Of a stretch of DNA of 22,295 nt, positions 14,453 to 22,295 are shown piece by piece. The position numbers and the translations under genes are program-made. Positions within the stretch are counted from its first letter, which is position 1, and each line of letters starts with the position of its first letter. The notes under the pieces were generated by a model. The model saw nothing but the letters and a program-made list of their open reading frames with translations. It had not been told where the DNA came from and did no database searches. This DNA is from an uncultured Porphyromonas sp. (GTDB taxonomy: Bacteria; Bacteroidota; Bacteroidia; Bacteroidales; Porphyromonadaceae), in contig NZ_CAJZFJ010000036.1 in assembly GCF_915070105.1 (NCBI RefSeq), forward strand, positions 1 to 22,295. Direction: 5' to 3'.

Positions 14453-15574
14453 TTAGCGGATCGTGACCTGTGTGGCGCCGAAGCCGTATTCTCTGAAGGA
14501 GGCATCCTGATAGGTGCAGCTCCGATAGCGTTGCTTCAGTTCGCGCTCCAGCGAGCTCCTGAGGACTCCATCTCCCTTGCCGTGGATGAAGATGATCTTC
14601 ATTCCCTTCTGCCCGAGGTGCTCCCGCATGACTCGGTGGAAGTACTCCACCTGATACTGGTGTATATCTGCACTGGACATCCCAGTGGTCGTCTCTAGGA
14701 GCTCATGTGCATGGAGGTCTATGACGAGCGGGGCTTGGGTGGAGGGCTTGTGAGGGGCGGCTTTCCCCTTTTCTGTCTGTGGGTGTCCCTTAGCCTTCGG
14801 TGCGGGGCTCTGTAGGGCTTGCTCGAGCTCCTTGGTCTCGATGGCGAGCTCTTGGACTGCTTGCCCTCCCTCTAGGACGGGGATGATGAGGGCGTCGTCC
14901 TCGAAGAACTCATTGCTCACGAAGCTACGCTGCTTGAAGAACTTCTTCCCATCCAGCTTGACCTCAATGAGCTGAGGTGCCACGAGGCGGAAGGGACGGT
15001 GATCGTCATACGGCGTGATCTGTAGAGCTAGGTGCTCGAGGTCATTGAGCTCTGCTGGGGCAAACTCCTCGAGGAAGGTATCGCCATTGGGCTCGATCGT
15101 TCCACTACAACGGAGCTTATAGCTGCCCGCTCCCACTCGGCTGAGGTAGGTGAAGTGGAGGCAGTAGTTGCTCTTGTTGATGAGATAGGCTTCGTAGTTC
15201 GTCTGCCCCAGCTGGGTTGGGTCTACGGGAAGGAAAGCCAGCGAAGCGAAGAGCTCTCCCCGATCAGGTAGATAGGTATAGGGGAGATCGGTAGGGATGG
15301 AGGGCTGTACCTCACGCTTGGGGGCAGCGGGTTGTGGGGTAGGAGGGGTGGAGGGGCGAAGTCTATCTTGGATGGCCTTCGGAGGGCGAATGGCGGGGAT
15401 GAAGGTATCTTCGGAGTCCACGACGACGCAGTCCTTGAGTGCCGTAGGGATCTCGAAGCCATCTTCGTCCTCGACCCAAGCCGTGTCGCCCGTGATGCGT
15501 GCTACACGGCCTCCGCCTACGGCATTGAGAAAACGAACCTGTACGCCGACACGTACGTTCTGGGGATTATTCAT
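14453..15574 (-). CDS. DUF2027 and Smr domain protein
   Basis: A 373-residue cytoplasmic protein. The N terminus (about 1-60: VGVQVRFLNAVGGGRVARI) is a small beta-barrel as in DUF2027 proteins of Bacteroidota. The middle (about 95-235) is a beta-rich domain, a Lys/Pro/Ala-rich linker spans about 250-280, and the C-terminal Smr domain (about 283-373) has DLHAHEL, IIFIHGKGDGVLRSSL and the closing GFGATQVTIR. Smr domains bind or cut nucleic acid; MutS2 and some ribosome-rescue factors carry them. What this architecture does is not known. It starts 16 bases after the upstream membrane-protein gene. Confidence 0.88.
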   Translation of the reverse strand: MNNPQNVRVGVQVRFLNAVGGGRVARITGDTAWVEDEDGFEIPTALKDCVVVDSEDTFIPAIRPPKAIQDRLRPSTPPTPQPAAPKREVQPSIPTDLPYTYLPDRGELFASLAFLPVDPTQLGQTNYEAYLINKSNYCLHFTYLSRVGAGSYKLRCSGTIEPNGDTFLEEFAPAELNDLEHLALQITPYDDHRPFRLVAPQLIEVKLDGKKFFKQRSFVSNEFFEDDALIIPVLEGGQAVQELAIETKELEQALQSPAPKAKGHPQTEKGKAAPHKPSTQAPLVIDLHAHELLETTTGMSSADIHQYQVEYFHRVMREHLGQKGMKIIFIHGKGDGVLRSSLERELKQRYRSCTYQDASFREYGFGATQVTIR

Positions 15575-15590
15575 TGGATGGATGATGCGA

Positions 15591-16592
15591 TTAGGAGAAG
15601 GTGGTATAGTAGGCCTGTGCTAGGGTCATCCCTAGTAGGATGAGCAGAAAGACTGATCGCACGATACGTGCAGGCCTAGGACGTAGCTCCCCAAACCCCT
15701 TGGATAATAGTAGTGATAGCGGGGTGATAGCTATCACGAGGAGCTCAGGAGTGCAGGAGCTGAAGATAGCGATCGAGATGAAAAATAGGAGGCAGGATAC
15801 CTGAAGCGAGACAATCATCCCACGAGAGCGTACCTTCTCACGCTGGTAACGTCCCATATACAGTAGAGTCCCCAACGCAAAGAGGCTGACGATGAAGAGT
15901 GCATAGGCAATACTGATCCCCGAGATGAAGGGGAACTGTATCGGGACTAGCCCCTCAATGAGCCCCCATACGTAGATGAGGTACGCATCTAGTCCACCTT
16001 GGTACCACAGGACGAAGAGCAGTGGAGATAGGATCCAGGCGGGCAAGGTGAGCCCTAGGAGTACCGCCAGCACATTGCGTAGAGTGATCGTGCGCACCAA
16101 GTATTGGGTCGCCATCACACTCAGTACGACGAGGAAGTAAATCGGGTGTACGAGGCATAGGATCCCGATCATAAGTCCCGTGGTAAAGTAAGGGAAGGGG
16201 GCTTCACTCCTTCCCTCCTCGCCAAAAGAGGTGAAGAGGATGAGCGTCATCAGTAGGAGGGAACTACTACGAAGGAAGGTCAGCTCAGGCTGGGTTAGTG
16301 TTAGGGCGGTGATGAAGAGTAAGGCGGTGGGACGCTCTACCTTGGAGAGCAAGAGGTATCGCTCGCTCATATAGACCACGATGAAGTTGGTCAAGATGAG
16401 TGGGGCTACAGCGATCAGGCGTAGCGTGATGGCATTAGGTAGGTAGGGGAAGTAGGGTAGTGGCACGTAGCTCCTATCCCCAACGAGAAAGCTGAAGGGA
16501 TAGAAGAGGTAGACTCCAAAGAATAGGATCGACCAAAGCGTGAATTCACGCCAGTCTACCTCTTGGTGGCGTGTAGACAGTCTATAGGCCAT
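15591..16592 (-). CDS. Polytopic membrane protein of unknown function
   Basis: A 333-residue protein with roughly nine or ten hydrophobic segments and short charged loops; there is no signal peptide and no recognisable catalytic motif. The N terminus (VDWREFTLWSILFFGVYLFYP) and the general plan recall the DUF6427-type proteins of Bacteroidota, but I hold that weakly. It is the first gene of a run with the DUF2027-Smr and CYTH genes; 145 bases and a hairpin separate it from purD upstream. Confidence 0.75.
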   Translation of the reverse strand: MAYRLSTRHQEVDWREFTLWSILFFGVYLFYPFSFLVGDRSYVPLPYFPYLPNAITLRLIAVAPLILTNFIVVYMSERYLLLSKVERPTALLFITALTLTQPELTFLRSSSLLLMTLILFTSFGEEGRSEAPFPYFTTGLMIGILCLVHPIYFLVVLSVMATQYLVRTITLRNVLAVLLGLTLPAWILSPLLFVLWYQGGLDAYLIYVWGLIEGLVPIQFPFISGISIAYALFIVSLFALGTLLYMGRYQREKVRSRGMIVSLQVSCLLFFISIAIFSSCTPELLVIAITPLSLLLSKGFGELRPRPARIVRSVFLLILLGMTLAQAYYTTFS

Positions 16593-16635
16593 AGATGATG
16601 TCGTTAGTGGAATCCATCCCTCATGGATGAGGAGA

Positions 16636-16685
16636 CAAAGCCCATGGCGCTAAGCCTAGGTAGGGGGCTTAGTCCATAGGCTTTG
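16636..16685 (-). terminator. Terminator downstream of purD
   Basis: Two near-complementary arms (16636-16656 and 16666-16685, small internal mismatch) form a long hairpin. On the minus strand the stem ends in CTTTGTCTCCTC, which is T-rich though not a pure T run. It lies about 50 bases after the purD stop and separates ptpA-purD from the next cluster. Confidence 0.6.
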
Positions 16686-16737
16686 AGAGGGGGATCCCCG
16701 AGATGTTGAGTAGAGTAATCTAGGGAGAGGTAGGGGG

Positions 16738-18027
16738 CTAGAGGAGCTTGAGTAGATCCTGCCCGATGTCTTGACGCAGAGCCTTGCCCTCGTACTGCAC
16801 TTGACCAGCTAGGTGATAGCAGGCCTTGAGGGCCTCCTGCAGTGTCGAGCCGAGACAGCTCGCTGTCAGGACACGTCCCCCGCTGGTGACCAGATGTCCA
16901 GAGGTGTCACGTGTTGTCCCCGAGTGAAAGAGTGCGGAGTCAAAGGCAGGCTCGTGTGGATAGCTGATGGGAAAGCCCTTGGGGTAGTCGTTCGGGTAGC
17001 CCTCAGAGACGAGTACGACGGTGGCTGCATACTGGGGACTCTCCTCGAGCTGGTAGTCCCCCAGGTCTCCCCGAGCCATACGCTCTAGGAGCTCTACAAA
17101 GTCCGAGTCGATACGTAGCATCACCGACTCCGTCTCGGGGTCACCCATACGGCAGTTGTACTCGATAACATAAGGGTCTCCCCCGACATTCATCAGTCCG
17201 ACGAAGATGAAGCCTCGGTAGTCGATACCCTCGCTGCGCAGTCCTTCGATCGTAGGGCGAATGATACGCTCCTCGACCTTATCCATGAAGGCCTGATCCG
17301 CAAAGGGCACTGGGGATACAGAGCCCATACCACCAGTATTAGGCCCTGTGTCACCCTCGCCTATGCGCTTGTAGTCCTTGGCTACGGGGAGGATGCGGTA
17401 GTCGGTTCCATCAGTAGCGACGAAGACAGAGCACTCAATGCCGGACAGATACTCCTCGATGATGACTCGTGTGCTGGCCTTGCCGAAGCGACCTGAGAGT
17501 AGGAGCTGTAGCTCGTGCTTGGCCTCACTGAGGGTCTCACAGATGACGACACCCTTACCTGCAGCGAGTCCGTCGGCCTTCAGTACGTAGGGGGGGCGAA
17601 GCTCCTGTAGATACTCCACAGCCTGGTAGTAGCCCGAGCGGTCAAAGGCTCGGTAACGAGCGGTTGGGATAGCATGACGCTCCATGAAGGCCTTGCTGAA
17701 CTCCTTACTCCCCTCCAGCTGGGCTCCTACCTGATCGGGGCCTACGATGAGGAGGTCTGTCAGTCCCTCCTTGAGTCGTAGGTAGTCCACGATACCTCGT
17801 ACGAGTGGCACCTCGGGACCTACGACGAGTAGGTCTATGGCTAGGCTACGGATGAGCTCCGCAATGGCTGCGAAGTCAGTGACCCCGACCTCGGGGTAGC
17901 AGGTGCCATAGCTCTCCATACCGGGGTTCCCTGGAGCTATGTGCAGGCGGCTCAGTCTAGGGCTACGAGCCATGCGCCACGCTAGGGCATGCTCTCGTCC
18001 ACCAGAGCCTAGTAGGAGTATATTCAT
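16738..18027 (-). CDS. purD: Phosphoribosylamine--glycine ligase (GAR synthetase)
   Basis: A 429-residue ATP-grasp enzyme for the second step of purine synthesis. Domains in order: N domain starting MNILLLGSGGREHALAW, central ATP-grasp domain with LKADGLAAGKGVVI and GPNTGGMGSVSP, the signature RMGDPETE, and a C domain with the G-G-R-V-L block near 365. Length is standard for PurD. It starts 41 bases after ptpA with no promoter evident between them, so the two are probably one transcript. purB, another purine gene, is 4 kb away on the other strand and is not linked. Confidence 0.97.
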   Translation of the reverse strand: MNILLLGSGGREHALAWRMARSPRLSRLHIAPGNPGMESYGTCYPEVGVTDFAAIAELIRSLAIDLLVVGPEVPLVRGIVDYLRLKEGLTDLLIVGPDQVGAQLEGSKEFSKAFMERHAIPTARYRAFDRSGYYQAVEYLQELRPPYVLKADGLAAGKGVVICETLSEAKHELQLLLSGRFGKASTRVIIEEYLSGIECSVFVATDGTDYRILPVAKDYKRIGEGDTGPNTGGMGSVSPVPFADQAFMDKVEERIIRPTIEGLRSEGIDYRGFIFVGLMNVGGDPYVIEYNCRMGDPETESVMLRIDSDFVELLERMARGDLGDYQLEESPQYAATVVLVSEGYPNDYPKGFPISYPHEPAFDSALFHSGTTRDTSGHLVTSGGRVLTASCLGSTLQEALKACYHLAGQVQYEGKALRQDIGQDLLKLL

Positions 18028-18068
18028 AGAACTCTCTGTATATATGGTGCTATCATCAGCCTAGAGGG

Positions 18069-20240
18069 CTAGAGATGATCCTTGAAGAAGCGGGTGATCG
18101 TAGCATTGAGATGTACACGGTCTGCTCCACGGACGTTATGCTCGTGCTCGGGGTAGATCATGTAATCGGGGTAGGTGCCAGCCTTGACGCAGGCCTCTAC
18201 GAAGAGCTGGGTATGCTGCCAGAGTACCACGGGGTCGATCGTACCGTGGATGAGCAGGAGGCGTCCCTTGAGATCCTTAGCACGTAGGGCGAGGTTGGAG
18301 GCCTTGTAGCCCTCGGGGTTCTCCTGAGGAGTGTCCATATAACGCTCTCCATACATCGCCTCATAGCGGCTCCAGTCCATCACGCCTCCGCCTGCGACAC
18401 CGACCTTGAAGACCTCAGGGTGGGTCAGCATGAGGTTCGTGGTCATGAAGCCTCCATAGCTCCAGCCGTAGGCGCCGATGCGATCAGCATCTACATAGGG
18501 GAGGCTCTTGAGGAAGGCAACACCCTGCATCTGGTCTGCCATCTCGGTGACGCCTAGCTGGCGGTGGATGATCTGCTCAAAGGCAGCTCCACGGGCAGCC
18601 GAGCCACGACCATCGACGGTGAAGATCACATAGCCCTGTGTCGCCATGTAAAGATCCCACCCAAGGCTCCCTGCGTGGAAGCGGTTCTGCACGAGCTGTG
18701 CATGGGGACCATTATAGACGTAGACGATCGTGGGATACTTCTTTGATGGATCGAGGTTGGTGGGCTTGATGAGACGATAGTGTAGAGGGGTCTTACCATC
18801 GGCAGCTGTGATAGTGCCGAGGACGATCTCTGGGGTCTCGAAGCCTGCCACTGGATCTTGTGACTTGTAGAGGGTGAGTTCCTTGCCCGAAGCTGTGGTG
18901 ACGAGCCTATTCTGACGTACCTCGTGGAGCGCCTCGTAGGTGTCCAGCAGGTAGCGTCCATTGAGGGAGGCTTGTGCTACGTGCCACCCGGCCTGAGGGG
19001 TTAGGAGCTTCTTGCCCTTGCCATCGATACCGATGCGGTAGACGACACGATTGATGGGGCTCTGCTCTGTAGAGGTATACAGGAGGGTCTTGCCGCCGTC
19101 TGCGAAGCCGAGGAACTCCGTGACCTCATAGTCTCCACGTGTGATCTGCCCGAGGAGCTGACCACTCGTGCTGTAGCGATAGAGATGGGAATAGCCATCT
19201 CGGCGTGTCTGCCAGATGAACTCTCCGGGACGTCCAGGGACGAAGTGTAGGGGGTGTTGGGGCTCGATGTACTTCTCGTTTTCCTCTACGAAGAGGGTGG
19301 CGAGGTTTGCCCCCGTCTGAGGGGAGTAGCTCTTGAGCTCCATGCGATCCTGACCACGATTGACCTCTGCGATGTAGAGGGTCTTGCTGTCGGGAGCCCA
19401 CGAGATGTTCGTGAGGTACTTCTCCTTGGGTTCGCCTGTCTGTAGGTAGGTCGTTGTACCTGAGGCAAGGTCGTAGATGCCTACGGTGACGTGGTGGATC
19501 GGCATACCAGCCATAGGGTAGTAGAGATCCTGTCGGGTCGCCTTGCGTACGTTAGTGTGTACGATGGGATAGGGGGCGACCATGCTCTGATCCATTCGGT
19601 AGAAGGCTAGCTTGCTCCCGTCAGGGCTCCAGAAGAGCCCTCCATGGATGCCGAACTCATTCTGATGCACTGTACGTCCATAGACGAGGGTAGGGCTACC
19701 ATCACGTGTGATCTGTCGCAGCTGAGGCTCTAGTCCTGCGAGGTAGATGTTGTTCTCCTTGACTACGGCAGCTACCTTAGCTGTGGGGGAGAGGACAAAC
19801 TCTTGTTCGCCCTTCGTATCCTGCTCGAAGGTGGCTAGGAGCTCACGTGTGCGAGGGTCGATGATATGGTGCTTCTTGGCATAGGTGATGTGCAGGAGGT
19901 TACGCTCACGCCCTACGACTTGTAGCGGGGAGAAGTATTTGGCTGGTCGGTCTTTCTTCGCCTCGCCGATGAGGGCTAGTAGCTCGTCTTGGTTGAGGAG
20001 GGTATGCTCGGTGCGCTTAGCTCCTGGTGTGCCGATCTTCAGGTCTGTCCCCTCGACGTAGATGTAGTCGTTACCTAGCCATTGTAGGGCTCTGAGTGAG
20101 GTAGGACGTAGCTGGCTGGGGGCTCCAGAGGTGTACTCCTCTAGGGTGGGAGTACGTCGGGTCTCCTGTGCCGTGAGCTGGGGGCTCGTGAGGGTCGCGG
20201 GGATCATTGTGAGCAGCGTGACGAGCGTTCTTAGTTTCAT
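18069..20240 (-). CDS. ptpA: Prolyl tripeptidyl peptidase A (S9 serine peptidase)
   Basis: A 723-residue secreted or cell-surface peptidase that releases tripeptides X-Y-Pro from free N termini. An N-terminal signal peptide (about 1-26, ending in TAQ) precedes a beta-propeller (about 40-480) and an alpha/beta-hydrolase domain. The catalytic triad is S594 (GWSYGG), D669 and H701. These are shifted by nine from S603, D678 and H710 of P. gingivalis PtpA, with identical spacing. Blocks such as EFGI..G.FWSPDG, AFYRMDQSMV, LYYPMAG and YLQTGEPKEK match PtpA rather than DPP IV. I chose the ATG at 20240; the frame is open to 20276, but a -7 box (20281-20274) overlaps that region. purD follows 41 bases on. 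Confidence 0.94.
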   Translation of the reverse strand: MKLRTLVTLLTMIPATLTSPQLTAQETRRTPTLEEYTSGAPSQLRPTSLRALQWLGNDYIYVEGTDLKIGTPGAKRTEHTLLNQDELLALIGEAKKDRPAKYFSPLQVVGRERNLLHITYAKKHHIIDPRTRELLATFEQDTKGEQEFVLSPTAKVAAVVKENNIYLAGLEPQLRQITRDGSPTLVYGRTVHQNEFGIHGGLFWSPDGSKLAFYRMDQSMVAPYPIVHTNVRKATRQDLYYPMAGMPIHHVTVGIYDLASGTTTYLQTGEPKEKYLTNISWAPDSKTLYIAEVNRGQDRMELKSYSPQTGANLATLFVEENEKYIEPQHPLHFVPGRPGEFIWQTRRDGYSHLYRYSTSGQLLGQITRGDYEVTEFLGFADGGKTLLYTSTEQSPINRVVYRIGIDGKGKKLLTPQAGWHVAQASLNGRYLLDTYEALHEVRQNRLVTTASGKELTLYKSQDPVAGFETPEIVLGTITAADGKTPLHYRLIKPTNLDPSKKYPTIVYVYNGPHAQLVQNRFHAGSLGWDLYMATQGYVIFTVDGRGSAARGAAFEQIIHRQLGVTEMADQMQGVAFLKSLPYVDADRIGAYGWSYGGFMTTNLMLTHPEVFKVGVAGGGVMDWSRYEAMYGERYMDTPQENPEGYKASNLALRAKDLKGRLLLIHGTIDPVVLWQHTQLFVEACVKAGTYPDYMIYPEHEHNVRGADRVHLNATITRFFKDHL

Positions 20241-20273
20241 TGTTCTTGAGCGTATGTAGTATTTGTGTATGAG

Positions 20274-20281
20274 CAAAGATA
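20274..20281 (-). promoter_or_regulatory. Candidate promoter of ptpA-purD
   Basis: TATCTTTG on the minus strand, 33 bases before the chosen ptpA ATG. It argues against a start at 20276. Confidence 0.6.
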
Positions 20282-20448
20282 GCTATTCTCACTGGCTTAT
20301 CCACGGGTGGCATGTAGGGGGAAGGTTCATCCCCAGCGACACTCCTGCTACCGATAATATAAATAAGGTATGCTCAAGGAGATATGCGCAGTCGTCTAGA
20401 TCTGCCGAAGAGGGTCGAGTCAGCCCTGTGGATAGGGGGGCTGGCAAG

Positions 20449-20871
20449 CTACTCTAGGGAGCAAGTAGCCGAGCACTTGCGAGTCTCATCCACCCGACAC
20501 GTGACGAGGCGGATGCCTGTGCCCTCGAGCTGCTGCGGCCCGATGACGTGGACGAGGTGGTGGGCGATGTGCTCTGCAGTGGGGTTGAAGGGCACGATAC
20601 ATAGATCCTCAGATGCGATACGCTGGAGCTCGGGGAGGAGTGGATCCTCCTGCCAGATCATAGTGCGATGATCCCAGTGCTCCTCGAGCCACTCGCACAG
20701 ACGATCATTGATCTCTCCGAAGTCTATGACACGCCCTAGCGCATCGAGGCTACTGGCCTCACAGACGAAGTGTATGCGGTAGTTGTGGCCGTGTAGGTGT
20801 CGGCACTTGTTCTCGTGCCCTACGACACGATGCCCCATACTGATGTCGTGATAACGCTCTGCAGTGATCAT
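20449..20871 (-). CDS. queD: 6-carboxytetrahydropterin synthase (QueD family)
   Basis: A 140-residue enzyme of the 6-pyruvoyl-tetrahydropterin synthase family; in bacteria QueD makes 6-carboxytetrahydropterin for queuosine (and other 7-deazaguanines). The zinc ligands are H14, H27 and H29, and the catalytic cysteine C23 lies in the CxxxHGH motif (CRHLHGHNY). VIDFGEINDRL is the conserved second block. The C-terminal VDETRKCSATC carries the substrate-binding glutamate. It has its own -7 box. About 170 bases without a gene separate it from the ptpA promoter. No other queuosine gene is in the window, and I see no preQ1 aptamer in its 40-base leader. Confidence 0.92.
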   Translation of the reverse strand: MITAERYHDISMGHRVVGHENKCRHLHGHNYRIHFVCEASSLDALGRVIDFGEINDRLCEWLEEHWDHRTMIWQEDPLLPELQRIASEDLCIVPFNPTAEHIAHHLVHVIGPQQLEGTGIRLVTCRVDETRKCSATCSLE

Positions 20872-20918
20872 AAATCGTCCTTCTGTTTGCTTGGTTACTA
20901 ATAGTTCTATCCGGATTA

Positions 20919-20926
20919 CAAAGATA
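20919..20926 (-). promoter_or_regulatory. Candidate promoter of queD
   Basis: TATCTTTG on the minus strand, 47 bases before the queD ATG, identical to the boxes before bamD and ptpA. A -33 box is not evident. Confidence 0.6.
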
Positions 20927-21032
20927 CATCATCTGTACTACCTAGCGAGGGGGCATCCGCTTGGTGCACCGATCGCTCTCCTGTATGATGTCGTCTCTCG
21001 TGGAGGGGGATGTCTGGATGTGGGGATAGGGA

Positions 21033-21072
21033 GAAAAAAGAAGACCCCGAGCTTGTACTTCGCTCGGGGTCT
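21033..21072 (-). terminator. Terminator of rpmE
   Basis: An 11-bp perfect stem AGACCCCGAGC / GCTCGGGGTCT (21042-21052 with 21062-21072) is followed on the minus strand by TCTTTTTTCTC. It lies about 36 bases after the rpmE stop. Confidence 0.88.
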
Positions 21073-21107
21073 CTATGTCTTGTCCCCATAGTGGGGTACG
21101 GTATGTC

Positions 21108-21359
21108 TTACTTCTTACGGCTACCGTAGCGGCTCATGAACTTGTCTACACGACCAGCCGTATCGACGAGCTTAGCCTTACCCGTGAAGAAGGGGTGTGA
21201 GGTGCTAGAGATTTCTACCTTGATCAGAGGATACTCTACACCATCGACTACGATAGTCTCCTTGGCGGGCATTGTGGAGCGAGTGATAAAGATGTCTTCG
21301 TTGGACATGTCCTTGAACACCACTGGACGGTAGTTCTCAGGATGGATTCCTTTCTTCAT
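21108..21359 (-). CDS. rpmE2: 50S ribosomal protein bL31, type B
   Basis: An 83-residue ribosomal protein. The MKKGIHPENYRPVVFKDM start and SSTSHPFFTGKAKLVDTAGRVDKF block are the bL31 signature. There is no cysteine, so this is the zinc-independent (C-) type B form, which needs no zinc and often replaces the zinc form under metal limitation; whether a zinc form exists elsewhere cannot be seen here. The gene is monocistronic: consensus promoter, 68-75 base leader and its own terminator. The leader has a 12-bp palindrome 10 bases before the ATG. Confidence 0.96.
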   Translation of the reverse strand: MKKGIHPENYRPVVFKDMSNEDIFITRSTMPAKETIVVDGVEYPLIKVEISSTSHPFFTGKAKLVDTAGRVDKFMSRYGSRKK

Positions 21360-21369
21360 TATTCTTCGT

Positions 21370-21381
21370 TATAACGTTATA
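21370..21381. promoter_or_regulatory. 12-bp palindrome in the rpmE leader
   Basis: TATAACGTTATA is perfectly self-complementary and lies between the promoter and the rpmE start codon. It could be a DNA operator or the core of a translational control site, since bL31 regulates its own synthesis in some bacteria. Function is inferred only. Confidence 0.4.
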
Positions 21382-21433
21382 TTGTCTTGTCGCTTACTAC
21401 TTTGTGGTAACTGTATATGAGCGTAATGGACTG

Positions 21434-21464
21434 CAAATGTACAGATAATTTATTGAATATCAAA
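21434..21464 (-). promoter_or_regulatory. Promoter of rpmE, full consensus
   Basis: On the minus strand TTTG (21464-21461), exactly 19 bases, then TACATTTG (21441-21434). This matches both boxes and the spacing of the Bacteroidota primary promoter (TTTG, about 19, TAnnTTTG). It is the best promoter in the window. Confidence 0.85.
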
Positions 21465-21506
21465 GCTCGCATACCTCCATACCCCGCTCCTCCGTCTCCT
21501 CCTTGT

Positions 21507-21542
21507 CCTCATGGAGGGAGTTCCCTTGCCCCTCGTATGAGG
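21507..21542. other. Hairpin downstream of the PNPOx-like gene
   Basis: CCTCAT/ATGAGG outer and GAGGG/CCCTC inner pairs, with small bulges, about 30 bases after the stop. There is no T tract, so its role as a terminator is uncertain. Confidence 0.3.
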
Positions 21543-21571
21543 CTGTGGTGAGGTCGAGCAGAGAGCTAGGG

Positions 21572-22060
21572 CTAATGGGGTACGTACTTGCGCTTGCCGC
21601 TTAGCTCACTGATGTCAATGCGGATGATCTCGGTGCGGTGGAAGGACTTCTCTGCATATTGCTGCCCCAGCTCCATATCCTCGGGGCAAAGCTTCTCCAG
21701 CAGGAGGTGAAGGGCATGCATACGCTCCTCGGCTGGGAGGTCTAGCTGTGCTCTGCCACGTAGGATCACGCTCTCATACTCGGTGGTGAACTTGCTGGGA
21801 AGTAGGTGTACACGGCCTACGATGCAGAGGGAGACCTCGCTATGAGCACGAAGGGCGCGGAGCTTCTTGCCCTCGGGGGCACAGTGGATATAGATATGCT
21901 CCCCTTCGTCCCAGATATGGCTGATGGGGATACCGTAGGGCTTCCCCTGCTCATCGATCATGGAGAGGACGGCATACTCTGCTGTGCGTAGGAGCTCGAG
22001 GGCTCGGGGCTCGTCTAGGAGGCGATCTCGGCGCCTCACCTCATCATTGTTGTACGTCAT
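21572..22060 (-). CDS. PNPOx-like flavin-binding split-barrel protein (NimA-like)
   Basis: A 162-residue protein of the pyridoxamine 5'-phosphate oxidase-like superfamily. The N-terminal helix region is followed by EYAVLSMIDEQGKPYGIPIS, IYIHCAPEGKKLRAL, SLCIVGRVHLLPSKFTTEYESVILRG and a C-terminal KSFHRTEIIRIDI block, a pattern shared with 5-nitroimidazole reductase (Nim)-type proteins. It probably binds FMN; the substrate is unknown, and nitroimidazole resistance should not be assumed. I chose the ATG at 22060. A GTG at 22081 would add seven residues but touches a TACCTTCG box that looks like a variant -7 element (22088-22081). Confidence 0.87.
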   Translation of the reverse strand: MTYNNDEVRRRDRLLDEPRALELLRTAEYAVLSMIDEQGKPYGIPISHIWDEGEHIYIHCAPEGKKLRALRAHSEVSLCIVGRVHLLPSKFTTEYESVILRGRAQLDLPAEERMHALHLLLEKLCPEDMELGQQYAEKSFHRTEIIRIDISELSGKRKYVPH

Positions 22061-22080
22061 CTCGTAGTCATTTCTCCCCA

Positions 22081-22088
22081 CGAAGGTA
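22081..22088 (-). promoter_or_regulatory. Possible promoter of the PNPOx-like gene
   Basis: TACCTTCG on the minus strand differs from TAnnTTTG at one position and lies 20 bases before the chosen ATG. It is a weak call. Confidence 0.4.
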
Positions 22089-22295
22089 CGAAATACCGCC
22101 TGCTACACCACCGATAGCGTTCTGATTCTTTAGCTCCCCTTTCGCTCTCTTTGCCGCTCTCTCTGCCACCCCGCTCCATACTTTACCCTATATATAATAA
22201 TGTATAGGTGTCCATAGCGGCGTGTCTGTGCCAGGGCTGGCGCATGAAATCACTATAGTGCGAGGGCAAGGTCGTCAAGGAGCATACGCCGAAGA

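Noticed and set aside
20241..20276. Longer start for ptpA
   Set aside because: It overlaps a -7 box, and the added residues precede a complete signal peptide that starts at 20240.
20872..20912. preQ1 riboswitch before queD
   Set aside because: The leader is about 40 bases with no recognisable aptamer core.
22253..22295. C-terminal tail of a minus-strand gene entering from the right
   Set aside because: A 13-codon open frame reaches the window edge, but it is too short to support.

Overview
The window looks like a chromosomal segment of a Porphyromonas-type Bacteroidota. The evidence is a close match to prolyl tripeptidyl peptidase A (PtpA), an iron/manganese superoxide dismutase with the P. 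gingivalis-like Gly155, Bacteroidota-only families (DUF4293, the DUF2027-Smr protein, the Rpb6/omega-like RpoZ) and repeated -7 elements of the Bacteroidota form TAnnTTTG in front of genes. Base composition is fairly GC-rich, and many operons end in long perfect-stem hairpins.

Layout. The window opens with the 3' part of a tRNA-Lys(CTT) and its terminator. A minus-strand cluster follows, transcribed as asd, panC, a GHL10-type lipoprotein gene and hemW, with gaps of 46, 8 and 9 bases. From about 5270 to 8760 is an accessory segment. It holds an IS5-family element of about 1283 bases with a broken transposase, a 31-codon remnant of an ABC exporter ATPase gene cut off exactly at the IS edge, and a ZntA-like heavy-metal P-type ATPase with its own promoter, phased operator-like sites and terminator. 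Next come about 930 bases without a convincing gene, carrying a 51-54 base direct repeat and a 19-bp hairpin. The plus-strand cluster bamD-rpoZ-DUF4293 follows, then purB.

The rest is on the minus strand. In transcription order it runs: a PNPOx/NimA-like flavoprotein, rpmE (type B), queD, ptpA-purD, then a membrane protein, the DUF2027-Smr protein, a CYTH protein and sodB. Terminators separate rpmE, purD and sodB from their neighbours.

Functions. Most genes are housekeeping: pantothenate, aspartate-family amino acids, purines, outer-membrane assembly, RNA polymerase, ribosome, queuosine and oxidative defence. PtpA fits a peptide-fermenting lifestyle. I found no clear new defence or mobile system. 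The most informative unusual parts are the scarred IS/ABC/metal-pump segment, the TTTGCAA cluster before the metal pump, and the palindromic leader of rpmE.
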